From Paenibacillus humicola (GTDB taxonomy: Bacteria > Bacillota > Bacilli > Paenibacillales > Paenibacillaceae): 64,000 nt of DNA. The stretch covers positions 559,501-623,500 of the forward strand of contig NZ_JAQGPL010000001.1 in the NCBI RefSeq assembly GCF_028826105.1. The letters run 5' to 3'. The first letter of the stretch is position 1. Each line of letters starts with the position of its first letter. The notes beneath the pieces are model-generated. The model was given only the letters and a program-made list of their open reading frames with translations, did no database searches and was not told the origin of the DNA. Position numbers and translations under genes: made by a program. Of this stretch, positions 8,866 to 17,581 are shown piece after piece.

Positions 8866-10128
8866 TCAAATCAGCAAATTGAACAGCACCGGATCTTTGT
8901 TCAGCTCCAGAAACTGGAACCCTTTACGCCGCATCCGCTCCTCGAGCGGGCCGTAATCCTCGCGGCGCTTCAGCTCGATGCCGACGAGCGCCGGGCCGTT
9001 GTCTTTATTATGCTTCTTCGTATATTCGAAGCGGGTGATATCGTCGTCGGGGCCGAGCACCTCGTCGAGAAATTCCCGCAGGGCGCCGGCGCGCTGCGGA
9101 AAGCTGACCATGAAATAATGCTTCAGTCCTTCGTAAATGAGCGACCGCTCCTTGATTTCCTGCATCCGGTCGATGTCGTTGTTGCCGCCGCTGATGACGC
9201 AGACGACCGTCTTGCCTTCGATCTGTTCGCGGTAGAGGTCGAGCGCGGCGACGGGCAGCGCGCCGGCCGGTTCGACGACGATCGCGCTCTCGTTGTACAG
9301 GTCGAGCAGGGCGGTGCAGGCTTTGCCCTCGGGGACGAGCACGATGTCGTCGAGCAGCTCCCGGCACATGCGAAACGTCAGGTCGCCGACCCTTTTGACG
9401 GCCGCGCCGTCGACGAACTTGTCGATCGTTTCCAGCGGCTTGACGGCGCCGGCCGCCAGCGACGCCTGCATCGAGGGCGCGCCTTCGGGCTCGACGCCGA
9501 TCAGTTTCGTCGAAGGCGAGACGGCCTTCACGTAAGCGCCGACGCCCGCGGCCAGCCCGCCTCCGCCGATAGTCACGAAGACGTAATCCGGCGCGGCTTC
9601 CGCCGCCTCCATAATTTCTTTGCCGATCGTGCCGTTGCCGGCGATGATCTTCGGATCGTCGAACGGATGGACAAATGCCATGCCCGCGCGCTCGCAGGCG
9701 GCGACCGCTTCGGCGAACGCGTCGTCGAACGTGTCCCCCGTCAGGATGATTTCGACGTCCGGGCCGCCGAAAAACGAAACCTGGCTGACCTTCTGGCGGG
9801 GTGTCGTGCTCGGCATGAAAATTTTGCCGGGAATGCCGAGCGCCCGGCACGAATAGGCGACACCCTGCGCATGATTGCCGGCGCTGGCGCAGACGACGCC
9901 GCGGGCGACGCGCTCCGCCGGCAGCGATTTGATGAGGTGGTAAGCGCCGCGCAGCTTGAAGGAGCGGACGGCCTGCAGGTCCTCGCGCTTCAGCAGCACG
10001 CTGCAGCCGTACCGCTCGGACAGCGGCCGGTTGTGCAGCAGCGGGGTGCGGGCGGCCACGTCCTTGATATGCATTTGCGCCTGGGCGATTTCGGCCAGGC
10101 TTACCGTTTTGTTCGTTTCGGGGTCCAT
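8866..10128 (-). CDS. ilvA: Threonine deaminase (threonine ammonia-lyase)
   Basis: A 420-residue PLP enzyme converting threonine to 2-oxobutyrate, the first committed step of isoleucine synthesis. The PLP lysine is in RSFKLRGAYHL (K58), the SAGNHAQGVAY loop follows, and the glycine loop is TIGGGGLAAG. The C-terminal 90 residues form the single ACT-like regulatory domain of the Bacillus-type enzyme (FPQRAGALREFLDEV). The start is set at ATG 10128, which follows GAAGGAG at 9 bp; the longer TTG frame lacks a site. Transcription is controlled by the T-box leader upstream. Confidence 0.93.
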   Translation of the reverse strand: MDPETNKTVSLAEIAQAQMHIKDVAARTPLLHNRPLSERYGCSVLLKREDLQAVRSFKLRGAYHLIKSLPAERVARGVVCASAGNHAQGVAYSCRALGIPGKIFMPSTTPRQKVSQVSFFGGPDVEIILTGDTFDDAFAEAVAACERAGMAFVHPFDDPKIIAGNGTIGKEIMEAAEAAPDYVFVTIGGGGLAAGVGAYVKAVSPSTKLIGVEPEGAPSMQASLAAGAVKPLETIDKFVDGAAVKRVGDLTFRMCRELLDDIVLVPEGKACTALLDLYNESAIVVEPAGALPVAALDLYREQIEGKTVVCVISGGNNDIDRMQEIKERSLIYEGLKHYFMVSFPQRAGALREFLDEVLGPDDDITRFEYTKKHNKDNGPALVGIELKRREDYGPLEERMRRKGFQFLELNKDPVLFNLLI

Positions 10129-10162
10129 TGTCATCGTCTCCTTCACATGCTTTGCGGTCAAA

Positions 10163-10197
10163 ATAAAAAAGCCCCGTCCCCCGAAAGGGACGAGGCT
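10163..10197 (-). terminator. Intrinsic terminator of the T-box leader
   Basis: The minus strand reads AAGCCTCGTCCC, a TTTCGGG loop region, then GGACGGGGCTT and a run of six T. The 5' arm overlaps the antiterminator pairing region, as in other T-boxes. Confidence 0.88.
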
Positions 10198-10506
10198 TGT
10201 GCTCGCGTTACCACCCTAATTCCGCCTTCGCCCGCAGACCGGGGAAGAACGGCTCTTTGCCGCGTACCATCATACGCGCTCCGTGTAACGGCGGATGCCG
10301 TCGCCGCTTACGTCGTACCTCTCGGACCCCGGCGCATCGGCTGCTGTAAAGCCGAATACGGTGAGCGGTCGCGGCAGGTTCCTTCGGCGGCGATTCTCAG
10401 GGAGGATACCCGGTTTGGCGGCAAACGTCGGCTTTCAGCGGATGCCGACTCTCTGGGGAATGCCGGACTCAAGCGGATGCGTTCCCATCAACGAATGTGT
10501 TAGATT
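10163..10506 (-). promoter_or_regulatory. T-box leader (tRNA-sensing riboswitch) of ilvA
   Basis: On the minus strand the leader has the hallmark T-box sequence TTAGGGTGGTAACGCG (10201-10220 region), which base-pairs with the uncharged tRNA acceptor end, followed by the terminator. The AGAGAG element of the Stem I kink-turn precedes a hairpin further upstream. A candidate specifier AUC (isoleucine; complement of 10405-10407) lies in GGTATCCTCC, consistent with ilvA, but I placed it by eye. Uncharged tRNA-Ile would stabilise the antiterminator and allow ilvA transcription. Confidence 0.92.
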
Positions 10507-10513
10507 TGTTTCT

Positions 10514-10542
10514 GTTATACCCTTCCCGGGAGCAAATGTCAA
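10514..10542 (-). promoter_or_regulatory. Sigma-A promoter of the ilvA T-box transcript
   Basis: The minus strand carries a perfect TTGACA (10537-10542), a 17-bp spacer and TATAAC (10514-10519). Transcription would start near 10507, just ahead of the T-box Stem I. Confidence 0.85.
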
Positions 10543-10580
10543 TGCCGTTCTGCGCAAAATCGAAGCTGCGCTTCCGCCGC

Positions 10581-12173
10581 TTACGGCTTCTCGGTCAGAA
10601 CGGGCGCTTTCCGGTAACGGGTAGCCTGCTCGTAATCGTACGCCATGCCGAGCAGGTCGGCTTCGCTCCACATTTTTCCGGTAAACGCGATGGCGAACGG
10701 AGAGCCGCTCTTATAATAGCCTGCCGGTACCGTAACGAGCGGAACGCCGGCGATGTTGATTTCCGATACGGTTGTGGCGCCGATGTCGTCGTCGCTTGCG
10801 AGCAGCGGCGTTTCTTTGAACATCTGCGGATAAGCGAGCGCGTCCAAATCGTATCGGTTCATCACGTCGTTGATGATTTGCAGCAGCTTGGTCCGCGCCT
10901 CCAAAAATTTGGACAAGTCCGGCTCGCCGTCCGGATCCGGCAGATTGCCGTTGTAGCGGCTGAATACGGGCGGAGTCTCGCCCGTCTTATCGATCAGCTC
11001 CCGGACCGTATGGATGGCGGCGCTCGGACCGAGCCGATGTAAATAATTTTGCATGTCGTAAATGACCGACTCGATCCCGACCGATCCGGCTTCCTTCACG
11101 TATTCGGCGAAGCCGGTGCCTGCGAATGGATCGGGAATGACGACGGCGCCCTGCTTCTCCAGCTCGTTCACGGCTCGGTCGTAGAGCGCCTGCGTTTCCT
11201 CGGTCAGCTCCTGATCCCGCCAGCCCTTGCCGTACAAGCCGATCCGCTTGCCTCTCAGCGCCTGCTTGTTAAGCTTCGAGGTATAACCCCCGCGCGGCAT
11301 GTTGCCGATGGAAGCGACGGTTTTCGGATCTTCGTAGCTGTAGCCGGCGATGACATCCAGCATGGCGGCCGCGTCATGGACGGTGCGCGCATGCGTCCCG
11401 ATGACGTCGCGCGTGCTGCCGCCCAAGGGCACGACACCGGCGTTCGGCACGAGTCCGAAGCTCGGCTTGATGCCGACCAGCGCCTGCGCCGCCGCCGGGT
11501 TCTGAATGGACCCGCCGGTTTCTTCGGCAATGCCGAGCACCGCGAAGTTGCCCGATACCGACATCGCCGTGCCGCTGCTGCTTCCGCCGGGAACGAGCCT
11601 GCGGTCAACCGCGTTGTACGTGTCTCCGTCCCAGCTCGTCGTCGCCCGGGTGCCGGAGCTGCTGAAGGCGGGGATGTTCGTTCTCCCGAGAATAATCGCA
11701 TCCGCATCCTTCAGCCTCGCCACGACGGGAGCGTCTTTCTCCGGAATCAATTCGATGCCGCCTTTTTGTTTGCTGAGCGGGGCCCATCCCATCGTCGACG
11801 GGAAGCCGGCCATGTCCACCGCTTCCTTAATGACGATCGGGACGCCGGCAAGCGGTCCGAGCTTTTCCCCCGCCGCGCGCCGGCGGTCGATTTCCCGCGC
11901 CTGATCGAGCGCCTTCGGATTCATGACGGTAAACGCGTTGTAGTTCGGCTCGTATTTCGCGATCCGGTCCAGATAAGCCTTCACGACCTGCTCGGACGTA
12001 TATTCGCCGCTCTCGAATCCGGCCTCGAGCTGCTGCAGCGTGATTTCCTCGAACGGAAACGGATCCTGAGGGGCGGCGGAGGCCGCGAACGGCAGAAGGG
12101 CCGCTGCCAGGACAAACGCCAATACAAGCGCTGCGACTTTATTCAATAATAACGGGTGACGCCGGTTATTCAT
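10581..12173 (-). CDS. Secreted amidase-signature family hydrolase
   Basis: A 530-residue protein with a Sec signal peptide (basic MNNRRH start, hydrophobic core to about residue 31, cleavage near ASAAPQ). The mature part is an amidase-signature enzyme with the Ser-cisSer-Lys triad visible: Lys in VIKEAVDMAG, the cis-Ser in GGSSSGTAMSVSG and the nucleophile in EETGGSIQNPA. It hydrolyses amide bonds outside the cell or at the surface, perhaps peptide or amino-acid amides. It resembles GatA but is exported, so it is not a tRNA amidotransferase. Natural substrate unknown. Confidence 0.85.
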   Translation of the reverse strand: MNNRRHPLLLNKVAALVLAFVLAAALLPFAASAAPQDPFPFEEITLQQLEAGFESGEYTSEQVVKAYLDRIAKYEPNYNAFTVMNPKALDQAREIDRRRAAGEKLGPLAGVPIVIKEAVDMAGFPSTMGWAPLSKQKGGIELIPEKDAPVVARLKDADAIILGRTNIPAFSSSGTRATTSWDGDTYNAVDRRLVPGGSSSGTAMSVSGNFAVLGIAEETGGSIQNPAAAQALVGIKPSFGLVPNAGVVPLGGSTRDVIGTHARTVHDAAAMLDVIAGYSYEDPKTVASIGNMPRGGYTSKLNKQALRGKRIGLYGKGWRDQELTEETQALYDRAVNELEKQGAVVIPDPFAGTGFAEYVKEAGSVGIESVIYDMQNYLHRLGPSAAIHTVRELIDKTGETPPVFSRYNGNLPDPDGEPDLSKFLEARTKLLQIINDVMNRYDLDALAYPQMFKETPLLASDDDIGATTVSEINIAGVPLVTVPAGYYKSGSPFAIAFTGKMWSEADLLGMAYDYEQATRYRKAPVLTEKP

Positions 12174-12322
12174 TTACGATCAAGCTCCTCTCCCAAAATT
12201 CGACCGGCAATCGCCGGGCGATCATCGTGCCTGTCAAGCCTTGTCACCGGACTGTAAAGGGACTCACCTCCAAGGGGCGTGCGATTTGTAGGGATGCGTT
12301 CATCCTACATGCCGTCGGTTTT

Positions 12323-12351
12323 ATTGTATGGGCGCTTCCTATTTGTGTAAA
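12323..12351 (-). promoter_or_regulatory. Sigma-A-type promoter of the secreted amidase gene
   Basis: The minus strand has TTTACA (12346-12351), a 17-bp spacer and TACAAT (12323-12328), five of six matches at each box. It implies a 5' untranslated region of roughly 140 nt. Confidence 0.6.
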
Positions 12352-12521
12352 TAAATCTAACGTACCAAGTCACTTATGGCGAATATTGTCACATTTATAT
12401 TACATATAACTGACATTAGTGCCGAAGGCCTGGAAAAAAACGGATCGCAAACGATGCACCGATTGTGCCGGCGGCTGCTTCGCGTCGCTGAAAGACGGAT
12501 ATCGGCTGCGGGCTGTATTTC

Positions 12522-12551
12522 GTGACTTTCGGAGAGCGGGTGGATTATAAT
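12522..12551 (+). promoter_or_regulatory. Promoter of the YfiT-like gene
   Basis: A perfect TATAAT (12546-12551) lies 18 bp after GTGACT (12522-12527), a four-of-six -35. The ATG follows 36 bp downstream behind AAGGAGG. Confidence 0.55.
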
Positions 12552-12586
12552 GGGTGAAAAGATGGACGAATCAAGGAGGTATACCC

Positions 12587-13135
12587 ATGGAACAGCTGCG
12601 TTATCCGATTGGCCCGTTCAAGCGGCAGGATTCGCTCGACGAGCAGACCCGATTCGGCTATATTGCGTCGCTGGAAGAGGCGCCGGGCCGGCTGCGGGAG
12701 GCGGTCGCCGGTCTGTCCGACAGCGAGCTGGATACGCCTTACCGGCCTGAAGGCTGGACCGTCAGGCAGGTCGTTCACCATCTGGCCGATGCCGACTTGA
12801 ACGGCTATATTCGCACGAAGCAGGCGCTGACCGAGAAGGAGCCGGTCATTGCGCCGTTCGACGAGGAAGCATGGTCGGAGCTGACGGATGCGAGAACAGC
12901 GCCGGTGGCGCTGTCCCTGATTCTGCACGATCAGCTTCACCGGCGCTGGACGATGCTGCTGCGCGCCACGCCGGCCGCCGATTTCGCGCGGGCCTACCGG
13001 CATCCGGCAAACGGACTGTGGACCCTGGACAGCGCGCTGTCGTTCTTCGCTTGGCACAATTTGCACCATATCGCGCATATTACGTCGCTGCGCGAACGGA
13101 ACGGCTGGAACGCGGAGCGCATTATCGGCGACTGA
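12587..13135 (+). CDS. YfiT-like DinB-superfamily metal-dependent thiol transferase/hydrolase
   Basis: A 182-residue four-helix DinB/BstA-fold protein closely resembling Bacillus YfiT: LRYPIG at the start, YRPEGWTVRQVVHHLADAD at about 54-72 and a WHNLHHIAHIT C-terminal helix. The His residues of these two motifs would bind the metal. YfiT/BstA family proteins are linked to bacillithiol-dependent detoxification, although YfiT was first called a putative metal hydrolase. The ATG follows AAGGAGG at 7 bp. A flavin monooxygenase gene follows 41 bp later in the same orientation. Confidence 0.86.
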   Translation: MEQLRYPIGPFKRQDSLDEQTRFGYIASLEEAPGRLREAVAGLSDSELDTPYRPEGWTVRQVVHHLADADLNGYIRTKQALTEKEPVIAPFDEEAWSELTDARTAPVALSLILHDQLHRRWTMLLRATPAADFARAYRHPANGLWTLDSALSFFAWHNLHHIAHITSLRERNGWNAERIIGD

Positions 13136-13176
13136 TACGGTTTGAACAAATTTGGAGCCAGGAGGTTGGTTTTTTC

Positions 13177-14790
13177 GTGGAGGTACTGATTGTCGGCGCA
13201 GGACCGGTCGGACTTACGGCGGCTTGCGAGCTCGCCCGCCACGGCATCCGCCCCCGCATTATCGACAAGGCGCCGCTGCCCTCGCCGTTCTCCAAGGCGC
13301 TCGGTATTCATGCCCGGACGATGGAGGTTTTCGAACGGATGGGCGTCGACGGCGCTTTTCTCGAACAGGGCATGAAGGTGCACGGCATCAACATCTGGCT
13401 CGGCAGCGACAAGCGCACGATCAAGGTTCGCTTTGACGGGCTGGATTCGCCGTATCCGTTCATTCTGGATCTGCCCCAATCGCAGACGGAACGAATTTTA
13501 TCCCAGTGTTTGACGGAGCGGTACGGCGTGCGGATCGAACGCGGGGTGGAGCTGCTCGAGCTGGAGCAGAGGGACGGCTTCGTAGAGGTGAAGCTTCTTC
13601 ATCCGGACGGAACGGAGGAAACGGCGCAAACGGCCTGGCTGCTTGGCATGGACGGGGCGCACAGCACGGTTCGCCACCGGCTCGGCGTTCCGTTCGAAGG
13701 AAGCGCCTACCCGGAATCGTTTGTCCTGGCCGATGTGCGCATCGAGTGGGATTTGGAAGAAGACCTCTTCCAATTTTTTTCGCACGATCAAGGCATTCTG
13801 GCCGCGTTCTCGTACGGGAATCAGCGGTACCGGCTGATGGCGGATGCGGAAGGCGGGGCCGATCCGGACGGCAAGGTTCAGGAGCCGACGCTCGAGCAGT
13901 TTCAACGGATCGTTGACGAGCGCTGTCCGGTGCCGGCGAAGCTGAGCGAGCCGGTCTGGCTGGCCGGCTTCCGGACGCACCTCCGACACGTGAAGCAGAC
14001 GCGTCACGGCCGGGTATTTCTGGCCGGCGACGCCTCCCATATTCACAGCCCCGCGGGGGGCCAGGGCATGAATACCGGTATTCAGGACGCCTTCAACCTG
14101 GCCTGGAAGCTTGCGCTTGTCGTGAAGGGTCATGCCGAGCCTTCGCTTTTGGAGACCTATCCGGTCGAGCGGATTCCGGTAGCCGAGTCCGTCCTGAAAA
14201 TGACCGATACGATGATGAAAATCGTTACCGAGCACCATGCGGTCGTGCAAAAGCTGAGAAATCATATCGCGCCGTTCATCGTCAACAGCGAAATCGTCCA
14301 GCACCGGATGCGGGAGCAGCTTTCCGAAATCGCCGTTCATTACCGTCACAGCCCGATCGTTCGCGAGCACCATGCTTCCCTTCTTCATCGTCTGATCCAC
14401 AGCAAGGTGCGCGCCGGAGACCGCGCGCCGGACGTCCCGGACGTTATCGGCCCGGACAGCGAAGCAAAGCGGCTGTACGAAATTTTGCGCGGAACCAACC
14501 ATGCGCTGCTGCTTGTCGTCAAGGACTGGCTGCCGGTTGGCGGCGAGCTCGACCGCTTGTCCAGGTGGAGCCGTCTGCTCGACGTTTACGTTGTCGCGGA
14601 GAACACCCCGGTCCAGCCGAACGAACACTATTCCCTTATTCAGGACCCCGAGCAGCGCATCGCTCAGCGATACGGGCTGAACCACAATACGATGATCCTG
14701 CTCCGGCCGGACGGATATATCGGCTATCTTGGCGATTCGTTCGACTTTGGCAGCCTGCAGTCCTATTTGGACAGTTTCCTGATCCCGTAA
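13177..14790 (+). CDS. FAD-dependent aromatic monooxygenase (PheA/TfdB/RdmE type)
   Basis: A 537-residue flavoprotein hydroxylase. The N-terminal VEVLIVGAGPVGLTAACEL is the FAD-binding Rossmann motif, the second FAD motif is RVFLAGDASHIHSPAGGQGMN (about residues 280-300), and a DG motif is in LLGMDGAHSTV. The C-terminal third is thioredoxin-like, as in phenol hydroxylase-type enzymes. It would hydroxylate an aromatic or polyketide substrate with NAD(P)H and oxygen. The start is GTG 13177, with AGGAGG about 11 bp upstream; an upstream open frame crosses the yfiT-like gene and is not used. Probably cotranscribed with that gene. Confidence 0.85.
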   Translation: MEVLIVGAGPVGLTAACELARHGIRPRIIDKAPLPSPFSKALGIHARTMEVFERMGVDGAFLEQGMKVHGINIWLGSDKRTIKVRFDGLDSPYPFILDLPQSQTERILSQCLTERYGVRIERGVELLELEQRDGFVEVKLLHPDGTEETAQTAWLLGMDGAHSTVRHRLGVPFEGSAYPESFVLADVRIEWDLEEDLFQFFSHDQGILAAFSYGNQRYRLMADAEGGADPDGKVQEPTLEQFQRIVDERCPVPAKLSEPVWLAGFRTHLRHVKQTRHGRVFLAGDASHIHSPAGGQGMNTGIQDAFNLAWKLALVVKGHAEPSLLETYPVERIPVAESVLKMTDTMMKIVTEHHAVVQKLRNHIAPFIVNSEIVQHRMREQLSEIAVHYRHSPIVREHHASLLHRLIHSKVRAGDRAPDVPDVIGPDSEAKRLYEILRGTNHALLLVVKDWLPVGGELDRLSRWSRLLDVYVVAENTPVQPNEHYSLIQDPEQRIAQRYGLNHNTMILLRPDGYIGYLGDSFDFGSLQSYLDSFLIP

Positions 14791-14835
14791 CAAATCGGAG
14801 GCGGCCGGCAGACCGGGTGCCTCGTTTATGAAGGA

Positions 14836-15315
14836 ATGATCAAAGATATGGATGCGGCAAACGAGACGATTTACCGGGAAATGACAGCCGGGGACTATGC
14901 AGCGGCCATCCGGTTATGGCAGGAAACCGAAGGGATGGCGCTCAGCGAAGCCGATTCGGAAGAAAACATTTCGTTCTATCTCGCCCGCAATCCCGGGTTC
15001 AGCTTCGTCTGCGAAATCGGCGGGCGGCTGGCCGGCACGATTCTGGCCGGTCATGACGGAAGAAGAGGGTACATTTATCACTGCGCCGTTTCGCGGGAGC
15101 ACCGGGGAAGAGGAATCGGCCGCGAGCTCGCCGGGTGGAGCCTGAGCAGGCTGCGGGAAGCGGGCATTGCGAAGTGCCATTTGTTCGTAATATCCGACAA
15201 TGAAGGCGGCGGGGAGTTCTGGAGCCGAACGGGATGGCAGAAGCGAAGCGGCTTCGATGTGTATTCGGCGAATACCCCGCCGCTTGACGGCGGCCGGTCG
15301 AAGCCGATCATTTGA
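14836..15315 (+). CDS. GNAT family N-acetyltransferase
   Basis: A protein of about 155-159 residues with the acetyl-CoA-binding motif A HRGRGIGRELAGWSL (about residues 94-108) preceded by strand YIYHCAVS. It transfers an acetyl group to an amine; the acceptor is unknown. The start is uncertain: ATG 14836 lies too close to the only GGA sequence, and ATG 14848 would be better spaced. The last 8 bp overlap the convergent membrane-protein gene. It follows the monooxygenase gene by 45 bp. Confidence 0.8.
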   Translation: MIKDMDAANETIYREMTAGDYAAAIRLWQETEGMALSEADSEENISFYLARNPGFSFVCEIGGRLAGTILAGHDGRRGYIYHCAVSREHRGRGIGRELAGWSLSRLREAGIAKCHLFVISDNEGGGEFWSRTGWQKRSGFDVYSANTPPLDGGRSKPII

Positions 15316-15712
15316 AGAACCGTCTAAGCAGCTCCTGAACGATTCCGAATGCCAGTCCGCCCAGTCCCGCCAATAACGCGTAAGCAATTCCCGCCCGGAT
15401 TGTCGTAAGGAGAAGGAAGGCCAGAAAAACAAGGGCGGCGGGAGCGGCTGCATATCCGATTACGGCGGCCAGCTTTCGTTCCATTCCATGCTGGCCAGGG
15501 AAGAATTTGACGATCAGCCCGTCAACGAATAGAGATATCGGAATGAATACAAAGAGTTGAATCGCCAAAATAAGAAAAAGACCGCCAAAAAATTGACGCG
15601 GAAATGAAAAATAAAGATCCGCAGCTGCCGCATTCGCCTCAAACTGGAAGTAGGCGGCAAACAGCGTAATGGACACCGCCGACAGCAAGGCAGCCGAATA
15701 TTTTGAAATCAT
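15308..15712 (-). CDS. Small four-helix membrane protein, unknown function
   Basis: A 134-residue hydrophobic protein with about four membrane helices (5-22, 38-62, 80-102, 108-125) and a short basic tail ending LRRFFK. I do not recognise the family. The ATG at 15712 has AAAGGTGG upstream. Base composition is AT-richer than the flanks, matching the start of the accessory region that extends to about 17.7 kb. It is convergent with, and overlaps by 8 bp, the acetyltransferase gene. Confidence 0.62.
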   Translation of the reverse strand: MISKYSAALLSAVSITLFAAYFQFEANAAAADLYFSFPRQFFGGLFLILAIQLFVFIPISLFVDGLIVKFFPGQHGMERKLAAVIGYAAAPAALVFLAFLLLTTIRAGIAYALLAGLGGLAFGIVQELLRRFFK

Positions 15713-15814
15713 GGTGAACCACCTTTCTTTTAACCAGTTAACATTACACCATATCAAATCTATTTGCGCAATTTGCTGATTGACCTTTATAAAAAAACGG
15801 ATGGAGGAACGGAC

Positions 15815-16576
15815 ATGAAGCTCTCAGGAAATACAATCCTCATTACGGGCGGAGGCTCCGGAATCGGGCTCTCGTTTGCGGAACGATTTGTTCAAGCCGG
15901 GAATAAAGTCATTGTTTGCGGTCGGCGGGAGCAGGTGCTTCAGCAAGCCAGGGAGCAGGTGCCCGGCTTGATTACCCGTGTAACCGACTTGAATGCGGAG
16001 GCCGAGCGTCTCGCGTTATTTGACTGGGTCACAGCGGAATATCCGGAAGTGAACGTGCTGGTGAATAATGCCGGCATTCAACGGCGTTTTAATGTGTTAA
16101 AAGCGGACGCGAGAGACAATTGGCACGATTTCCGTAAAGAACTCGCAACGAATTTGGAAGCCCCTGTCCATCTGTCCATGCTGTTCGCTCCTTATTTTGC
16201 GGCCCGTGAAACGGCGGCGATCCTGAACGTCACATCCGGGCTGGCGTTCACCCCGTTTGTGATTGCCCCGGTTTATTCGGCAACCAAGGCGGCCCTTCAT
16301 TCTTTTACCGTAAGTCTGAGACACCAGCTGTCCGGTACGTCTGTCGAAGTTATTGAAATTGCTCCTCCGGCGGTGAATACGGATTTGGGAGGGGCGGGAT
16401 TGCATACGCAGGGAGAACCGCTGGATGCGTTCACGGATGGAATTTTCAACAATTTAGCGAAGGGCAAGCAGGAAATCGGGTACGGCACTTCTGAGGCCCG
16501 CTTGCGCATGTCCCGGGACGATGTGGACGTTTATACGGAAAAGATGTATCAGGCAACCAAAAGCATGATCGAATAG
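15815..16576 (+). CDS. Short-chain dehydrogenase/reductase, DltE-like
   Basis: A 253-residue Rossmann oxidoreductase. TGGGSGIGLSFAERF is the NAD(P)-binding TGxxxGxG motif (about 10-24), NNAGIQ follows near 88, and the catalytic tetrad includes Ser in NVTSGLAF and Tyr-Lys in YSATKAA (about 155-161). The overall pattern resembles Bacillus DltE/YusZ-type SDRs. The substrate is not evident. Start ATG 15815 follows ATGGAGG. A terminator lies 165 bp after the stop. The gene is AT-richer than the window average. Confidence 0.84.
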   Translation: MKLSGNTILITGGGSGIGLSFAERFVQAGNKVIVCGRREQVLQQAREQVPGLITRVTDLNAEAERLALFDWVTAEYPEVNVLVNNAGIQRRFNVLKADARDNWHDFRKELATNLEAPVHLSMLFAPYFAARETAAILNVTSGLAFTPFVIAPVYSATKAALHSFTVSLRHQLSGTSVEVIEIAPPAVNTDLGGAGLHTQGEPLDAFTDGIFNNLAKGKQEIGYGTSEARLRMSRDDVDVYTEKMYQATKSMIE

Positions 16577-16877
16577 TAATACCTTCAGTTGGTACCGGGT
16601 TACGAACGCAAGCTGCCCGCAATGCGGAAATGTAGGATTCAAACATCTCCAGATCAGGTCTGGAAAGAAAGCTGCTTGCCGGGAGCAATGGAAGCGGCTC
16701 AAAAGGAACTTAAATACCGGGAACATAATTGACGGCATAATGAGGATCCGAGTGGGTCCCTTTTTTATATTACGTAATATTTCCCGCAATATTATGGGTG
16801 AAGTATGGTATACTTTAATCCGGATCTGGAATAATATAACGTGACAGAACGAGAAAATGGAGAAGATGGAGCTGAGA
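16577..16877 (+). other. Intergenic region before the toxin-antitoxin pair
   Basis: About 300 bp without a supported gene. It contains a terminator and, further on, AT-rich sequence with a possible TATACT -10 (16809-16814) but no good -35. A short frame with CPQCG resembles a zinc ribbon, but it lacks a start and the rest does not look like protein. Confidence 0.45.
16743..16766 (+). terminator. Intrinsic terminator after the SDR gene
   Basis: The stem GGATCC/GGGTCC (one G-U pair) with a GAGT loop is followed by six T. It separates the SDR gene from the toxin-antitoxin transcript. Confidence 0.65.
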
Positions 16878-17174
16878 ATGACGATGGCAAAACCAACCTT
16901 TGACGTCGATCAATTGATCACCTCTTCGGATGCGGCCAAACGTTTCGGGGAGCTACGTAAAAGGGCAAAAGATCTTCCGCAATATATTACGGATAATGGA
17001 GCTGTCGATTCCGTTTTGATTGGCTATGACCTATTTGAACAGATGTATGATCGTTTGACCAGGCTGGAGCAAGAAGAAGAGCGTCGGATCCTCCTGGAGC
17101 GAATGGATCGGATTGAACGGAGTCCAGAATCCGCCAAGTCTTGGAAAGCAGTACGCCGAAATCCTGAAGCTTGA
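16878..17174 (+). CDS. Phd/YefM-type antitoxin
   Basis: A protein of about 98 residues with N-terminal ITSSDAAKRFGELRKRAKDLP and then YITDNGAVDSVLIGYDLFEQMYDRL, the layout of Phd/YefM antitoxins: a DNA-binding N-terminal dimer followed by a long helix that would wrap the toxin. The C-terminus is charged and helical. Start chosen at ATG 16878 behind a GGAG; ATG 16857 and 16884 are alternatives. Its stop overlaps the toxin start by one base (TGATG). It probably represses its own promoter. Confidence 0.78.
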   Translation: MTMAKPTFDVDQLITSSDAAKRFGELRKRAKDLPQYITDNGAVDSVLIGYDLFEQMYDRLTRLEQEEERRILLERMDRIERSPESAKSWKAVRRNPEA

Positions 17175-17581
17175 TGTTGGAAGAGCGTTTTGATGTTCGC
17201 CTCGATGCCGACGCTGTAAAGGAATATAACCGGCTGGACGGTTCTGTTCTCGGGATGGTTAACGACGCGATCGACGAACTTGTTTATCGAGCGGATGAAG
17301 TGGGGAAAAACCTAAGCAACTATTCGGATACCAAGCTGGCCGGCTGCAAGGAAATAAAGCTTCGTAATGCGGGGATTCGAATCGTGTTTCGGATCACGAA
17401 CGATGTTGTTGATGTGCTTCGGATTGTTTGCGTTCTGACAATCGAGCGCCGTACACGCGATATGGCGTTTAAAATAGCAGATCAGAAGTTGAAAGCATAT
17501 AAGAAGCTGACGAAGGAACAAATCCAATCCCTACACGTTCGGCAGGGGAAATGGGATATAAAAAATAAGCCGGATTCTTAG
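17174..17581 (+). CDS. RelE/ParE-superfamily toxin
   Basis: A 135-residue protein beginning LEERFDVRLDADAVKEYNRLDGS, a RelE/ParE N-terminal helix pair. Its core beta sheet is KLAGCKEIKLRNAGIRIVFRITNDVVDVLRIVCVLTIERR; the regularly spaced basic residues suit mRNA cleavage on the ribosome or gyrase poisoning. At 135 residues it is longer than typical RelE (about 95), with a C-terminal extension. Coupled to the antitoxin gene by a TGATG junction, a classical type II arrangement in an AT-rich, likely acquired stretch. Confidence 0.75.
   Translation: MLEERFDVRLDADAVKEYNRLDGSVLGMVNDAIDELVYRADEVGKNLSNYSDTKLAGCKEIKLRNAGIRIVFRITNDVVDVLRIVCVLTIERRTRDMAFKIADQKLKAYKKLTKEQIQSLHVRQGKWDIKNKPDS

Larger units (their letters stand above)
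12174..12586. other. 413-bp intergenic region with divergent promoters
   Basis: No coding sequence is supported here. The central part is clearly AT-richer than its surroundings. It holds the minus-strand promoter of the amidase gene and a plus-strand promoter for the YfiT-like gene, annotated separately; I see no other defined element. Confidence 0.6.

Noticed and set aside
16577..16740. Zinc-ribbon protein fragment (CPQCG) after the SDR gene
   Set aside because: No start codon or ribosome-binding site, and the sequence after the motif is not protein-like.
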